A stretch of DNA of 64,000 bases, from positions 1,116,001 to 1,180,000 of the forward strand of contig JAGVVL010000001.1 in assembly GCA_018287875.1 (NCBI GenBank), in the 5' to 3' direction. The translations under genes were made by a program, and so were the position numbers. Shown one piece after another: positions 58,759 to 64,000 of this stretch. The notes beneath the pieces are model-generated. The model had not been told where the DNA came from and did no database searches. It saw only the letters and a list, made by a program, of their open reading frames with translations. Origin of the DNA: Nigrospora sphaerica (lineage: Eukaryota > Ascomycota > Sordariomycetes > Amphisphaeriales > Apiosporaceae). Positions within the stretch are counted from its first letter, which is position 1. The number at the start of each line of letters is the position of its first letter.

Positions 58759-61124
58759 TGATGCGGTCACTGGTCCTACGAGACCCACGTCGCCATAACT
58801 TTCTGTTCACCCCTGCGACGGAGAGACAACCTGCTGCTTGGCGGGTGAGGCTTGGACCCGGGCCAAGGAACGGACTGCAGCCGCTCACCTCGCTGTCAGA
58901 AGCCACAAAGCCTCCCAAGCCACATTTGGAAGGTCCATCTTCCTATCAATCAAAGAGACGTCCTGTGATGAAGATGCTACTCACACGTTAATTTGCACTT
59001 GCCCATCGAAAACTTATGTCATTCGCGGATGAGTCAAATCCCAAGGCCCGTCACGAAGACAAACTACTACCCCATTTCGGCCACCCGCGAGCAAACAGGA
59101 CGAGCACAGGGCCACCTGACTCTCTTTGGCAATATTGTTCGGCAGAATCGTCCCCTCTGGAACGGATATCGAAGGCTTAAGCAGCTCGGCCGGGCACGGA
59201 AACGGCGCAGAGACACCGAGGTTGCGCAAATTGAATACGATCAATACCCCGCCACACTGTGTGCTATCGTCTGGGGTGTATGTGACGTCAAAGATGTAGC
59301 CGAATCGACTCCTGGTATAGCATCATGAACAAGTGCTCGGTGTCAAGTGATGAGGCCGGTTCCGCATAAGCTCGACAGGCGGGTATACAGAACAAGCTCT
59401 ATATTCCGACGTCGCGAACATACGGGCGGTCGGCATGCCAGGTCGCCGGATGACCATGCGCTGGGATGCATGGATAGCGACGGGCATGTACTTTGTGAGG
59501 GTTGGTACGGAGACTTTGGATCTGTGCCGATCTGGGGGACCCTGGCTCGGCTGACAGGAAAAGCTTCTTGCAAGGCGCGCGCCGGTGTACACCACTACGG
59601 CAAAACAAAGGGCGGCCAGCTTCAACTCCGCTGTCATATTGCACCTTCGCGGAACATACCCGATCCGGCGCTTTCGCCCGCGAACCGGGTTGCGCCTCTG
59701 CCGTCCCATGTAAGTCAATGGTCTCGAGGCTGCTGCGCGCACCCACACCAGCCGGGATGCGCCTGTAGAGAGAATCCAGCAACCGGAGGCGATGCGCCGC
59801 CGAGACGCAGGCACGGAGCCTATCCTCTTGAATGCCGGCTGCCTCGTGGCGACACTGACCATATGACCGTGGTTAAGGTTAAGCTCCATACTAAGTGACT
59901 GCCGTGGAACGGCCGTTAGGGGCCCACGACGGTCACTGCCAGGCGTGCACTTACTCGGACCTTGTCATTGTGCGATCTGATATTCTCGGCACCGCTCGCC
60001 CGAACCCGGGCACAGCAGAGGTGACACCACTCGAGACGACGACACGAGAACGGACGTTGTCGGTGCGCCACTGCTCAGCTTTGTCTTGCCTCATGGGCGC
60101 CGCAAGCTGGGTCGCAACACGGTTTCTGAAGCTGAGGAAGCCCCACCGCTGGTTCTAGACGCTGGTTCCTCATGGCGGCGTGGTCGCGCGCGTTTTTGGC
60201 TTGGTGGTTGTTGCCTTGGCGAGTTCGTCGCGGTTCAAGACATGGGAAGACATGGTGTTGTTTGTCATGGACGTGACTACATGCATGGCTTGGCTTGGAG
60301 AACAGGGGACCCCTGAATCATCCCTCCAACCCACCCCGGCCTCCCGCTACCAACCTACTTGCCTGGCAGGGCGGGAGGGGACCCGGCCGCTACGCCCCTT
60401 TTCGCCTAGGCGCACTGCCTGAGGGGTGCTCAGCTGCTCCCACCATCATGCGCCCTCGGTCGAAGATGGTGGTTGCCAGTCGCCATGGGGCAGTTTGTCG
60501 ATTTGCCCATTTGCACGTTGGGCGTGACAGCATCGCCCCGTGACGCCCGTGTACTTGTCTGCCGGGCACAGCCAACTATGCCTGCTAATACGGATCATGT
60601 TCATCATCTAACAAGCGGGCCTGCCCCTTCGCAGTGGGCGGGATGGAGCGCCTGTCCTACCCAGCATCGCTGCCATAGGCTTCATGCAGCAACTTTGACC
60701 TCCCTCGGAATCAGCGGACCTCGCGAAGATCAACCAAACTTCTCGTGCCGATGGTCACCGTCGCGACGTCCATGACGGATAGTGTTTTCTGCTAAATAGG
60801 TGCACCGTCTAGCCGACTATTGGGGCATGCTGGCGGCAAGCGGTGGACTCTTGACTGGCAGCCTGCGTGCGACATCGCCTTTGCACTCCGCAGCGCCTCT
60901 TTGTGCCTTGCGTTGACCCATGCCCCGGCCTGCTCAGGCCCATGCCTATTCGTCACACCAAGCGAGAGCATCTTTCCTTATTAAATTGCGGCTGTCGGCA
61001 ATACAGCTTCGCTGTTTCCCATTTGCCGTGCATCTGATGTTTTCCCTTTTATCGAACTGACATTACCGGCTTCTACTTGGCTACAACGACGTTAACCGCG
61101 ATCTCTGATCGCCTTCGCGGAAGC
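58759..61124. other. Intergenic 2.4 kb, no gene seen
   Basis: No coding signal beyond chance frames on either strand. The last part should include the promoter of the NB-ARC gene. Confidence 0.5.
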
Positions 61125-64000
61125 ATGGTGCGTATCTATCCATCTCTACTTCTTCGTGGGCCCCCACGTTCCCACTGTAGCTTCACTGCCAGCTTAGCTG
61201 TCGAGAAGCGTGTGGGCTGAGGCCCTCCCGGCGCTTGCCACGTCGCCCGCGTTGACCCGTCCGAGTGCGCGCGCGCACGCCTGCAGCCGCGCTCCCTTCT
61301 CTGTCGAGTCCGGTTCCTCGCCAACAGGCGGAAACTCTTCTGGGCGTACCCATGATTCGCGCTGCTGCGGGATGGGAGCGGCCCGCTGCCCCAGTCGCCG
61401 CTGTCGCGGCCTTCGGCTCACGCACTTACATGAGACGGGAGTTTGCTGACGGCTAACGTCATCCGTGCTGCAGGGCTCCATCAACAAACAAATCTCCCGC
61501 TTCGAGACCACGGCTGTGTACACGCATCCCGATGCCAAGGTCGACGTGGTTCTCGTCCATGGCCTGAACGGCGAGCCGCAGCGGACCTGGACCGCAAAGA
61601 ACGGCGTGTTCTGGCCCACCGATCTGCTGCCCGAGTCGTTGCGGACTACACGCGCCAACATCCTGGTGTACGGCTACAATGCCGATGTATACTCCAAGAA
61701 GCATGGCGTTGACCCGTCGGACAACTTCCTCTTCATGCACGCCCAGAGCCTCGTCACAAGCCTGACACACTATCGCAAGGATGAGCAGTCGTCGCGCAAC
61801 CCCATTATATGGGTCTGCCACAGCCTGGGAGGTCTGCTGGTCAAAAGGGCCCTTCTATACTCGAACGACCTCCGGGCCTCGCAGCACGAAGACTACCGCC
61901 AAATCTACGTGTCGACCTTTGGGCTCATCTTCCTCGGCACTCCGCATACGGGGTCGGACATGAGCACCTGGGGCGTCATGCTCCAGGCCATGTCGGATGC
62001 CGTGGTGCCCAAGGCCTTCTGGCAGTCGGAGTCGGTCTTGCTCAAGACGCTGAAGAAAGACAACGAGACCCTTCTGAACATCAACAACCACTTCCTCGAC
62101 ATCTACCAGCGCTTCAAAATCCTGATGGCCCACGAGAACCACAAGACGGACCTCAGAGGTACCAAGATGCTGGTGGTGGATGCCCAATCGGCCAGCCCCC
62201 AGTTGCCCGGCGTGACCTATTTTGCCATCGAGGCCACCCACTCTGGCATGTGCAAATTTGAGAGCAAGAACGCGCCGGGCTACCGGACGGTGGCCGTCAC
62301 CATCAAGGAATGGGCCGAAGAGGCGCCTGATGTGATTGCGACAAGGTGGCGAGTGGAGGAGGATGAGAAGATGGCACGGGCCAAACACGAGATCGAGGAA
62401 CGCATGAAACCATGGGTGAGTCACGTCCCTCTATAGGGTTACCGGGGGCTACTGTTAGAATGAAGCTAACCACGTCACCAGCTCAAATCCCAACAAGTCG
62501 TTCGAGAGGCAGGTCACGCCGCCAGTAGGTTGTCCCCTGTCGAGTACCCTGCCCCTGAATTTTCCACAGAGTCGGGGGGTACGCGAAAGATGCTGCGCAG
62601 GAGTAGCTCAAGTGGCATTTCCTTGCCCTTCGAGGTTGAAGAGCTGTTCGAAAGTGACACATCGTCCAGTCGGCGCTATTGACTTTGGGACGTTTGGCTG
62701 ATTTGCTTTGTTCATAGTACAGGACCCAGATAATCTTAATCATTCTCTGCAAAGCTTTAGGCCGCCCTCGAAGCTGGGGTCCGCAAGTAAGCCACTTCTG
62801 ATAGAAGCCGGGGAATTCGAGGGTGATGCCGACCTCCCCTCTCAGGCGTCGACGGGTGAGGCTACTGGTTTCGTCTTCGTCAAACCGACCGTTTTCAAGC
62901 CCAACACAATTTTCAAAGGCCGAGAGAAGGAAATGAAAGAATTGCATAAGATTTTGATGGACAAGAGCATACAGGCTTATGGGACCTCGTCTGTTCTTAT
63001 TCAGAGCATGCCGGGAGGGGGCAAGACGCATTTGGCCCGCCAGTACGTCTTCGAACACAAAGCCAGCTATCCGGGAGGCATTTTTTGGATCCGGTGCAAG
63101 TCGTTGCAGGAACTCGAATATGGTTACTGGGACATTGGCAAGGCGGTTGCTCCCGAAGAGATGGAGTGGTTGGGCGAAAGTGGTCGCAACGACACGGACA
63201 AGGTGGTCAAGCTGGTACAGACATGGCTCAGCGCTCACGAAGGCTGGCTACTCGTCCTAGACGGCATTCACTTCGACTATCCGGGTCTTGAGGACTTCAT
63301 ACCGCTCAACAAAAACACGAGCATCATCTACACGTCGACGGAGAAAACGACACCCGAGGCGTATCAGTTCGACAACCCGCAGATCATGGCCCTCGAACCG
63401 CTCAGCGCCCGCGAGGCCCAAGAGCTGCTCCTCGAAGAAATGGGCAAAAAGAAGCCGTGGACTGCGGATGACCTCAGTCGAGCCATGGAGCTTGTCGAAC
63501 TCATGGAGCGGCTCCCAGTCATGATTCACGTGGCGGCTCTCCACCTGAAAGCCACGAGGGAGCCGCTCTCCAAGTATCTCAGGTCCTTCCGGAGCCGCCC
63601 CAAGGCAGGGAACCTTCCGGCGTACCGGGCGGTGAGGGAACAGCTCCAGAGTCGCGGGAACGTCGCTGCCCTCAACTTGATGTCCCTTCTTTCATTTTTC
63701 GGTCAGCACATCCCTGTTGAAATGTTAGCTCTCGGTAGGTTCCCGACGGCAGCAGTGGGTGTATGTTGCTTGGCGCTGACGCAAGACAGGTCTCAGGGCG
63801 CTGGATAAGAGAACACCCGTCAAATCGCAGGATCCCGAGACAAGAAAAGCAACACTGAACAACACGCTGAAACTGCTGATTGCATTCGCGCTCGTGGAGC
63901 GTAACGAGAACGACGAGGTGCCCTCGGTGAGCGGGCAAAGCTCATGCAGCGTCGACATGGTTCAGGATAGCCTGGATATTCTCCGTATCCACGGCATTGT
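61125..64000 (+). CDS. STAND protein: alpha/beta-hydrolase plus NB-ARC, truncated at right edge
   Basis: Proposed exons: 61125-61127 (ATG only), 61474-62415, 62482-62653, 62718-63734 and 63790-64000 (open at the edge), 781 residues so far. The ATG-only exon is inferred: the frame of exon 2 has no earlier ATG, GTGCGT follows ATG 61125, and CTGCAG precedes GGCTCC at 61474. The hydrolase domain (2-290) has VDVVLVHGLNGEPQRTWTA, WVCHSLGGLLVKRALL with Ser118 as nucleophile, FLGTPHTGSD, LVVDAQSA and EATHSGMCKF, so a Ser-Asp-His triad looks complete. NB-ARC follows from TIFKGREKEM, with P-loop MPGGGKTH (about 470), Walker B-like WLLVLDGIHFD and STEKTT. The sensing repeats (often TPR) would lie beyond the edge. 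These proteins are linked to fungal allorecognition and cell death in studied cases; the role here is inferred. Confidence 0.85.

Noticed and set aside
1..64000. CRISPR arrays, integrases or intact transposons
   Set aside because: No direct-repeat arrays with spacers, no transposase or reverse transcriptase motifs, and no terminal repeats were seen.

Overview
This window looks like nuclear DNA of a filamentous ascomycete, probably a sordariomycete. The evidence is short GT-AG introns (about 45-125 nt, with CTAAC/CTGAC-like branch sites), GC-rich coding sequence, long gene-poor spacers, and family-typical fungal proteins (Rrp6, Prp5, Gpi1, Hsp78, Dal5-type and DHA1 transporters, NACHT and NB-ARC STAND proteins). 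No bacterial, viral or intact transposon sequence was recognised. Assignment below class level is not possible from this sequence alone.

Layout. 0-3 kb: the end of an unknown minus-strand ORF running off the left edge, a GC-rich low-complexity stretch, and a secreted protein with a 10-residue tandem repeat. 6-20 kb: a small MGNIC-type protein predicted to be myristoylated, the spliceosomal helicase Prp5, a mitochondrial HMG-box protein, an unknown 463-aa protein and a large methyltransferase-like protein. 22-37 kb: a housekeeping block with a doubtful 73-aa ORF, Hsp78, eEF1B, Rrp6, Mdm35 (five exons' worth of pieces too short to show as an ORF, four exons in all), a small two-helix membrane protein and Gpi1. 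37-44 kb: gene-poor, with one clear pseudogene (39.5-40.9 kb) and one possible secreted-protein relic. 44-64 kb: accessory-type content, with an alpha/beta-hydrolase-NACHT protein, a Dal5-family permease, a DHA1-type transporter with an apparent frameshift, a small cysteine-rich secreted protein, the FHA splicing factor Pml1/SNIP1, and at the right edge a truncated alpha/beta-hydrolase-NB-ARC protein.

Functional themes. Prp5 and Pml1 act on the spliceosome; Rrp6 is the nuclear exosome nuclease; Hsp78, Mdm35 and the HMG-box protein act in mitochondria; Gpi1 makes the first GPI-anchor intermediate at the ER. The two STAND proteins are the nearest thing to a defence or allorecognition theme. They share an N-terminal hydrolase fold, but the NACHT one has lost the nucleophilic serine while the NB-ARC one keeps it. 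No wholly new multi-gene system is evident. The most interesting points are that hydrolase contrast, the small membrane ORF overlapping the start of GPI1, and the ATG-only first exon proposed for the NB-ARC gene.
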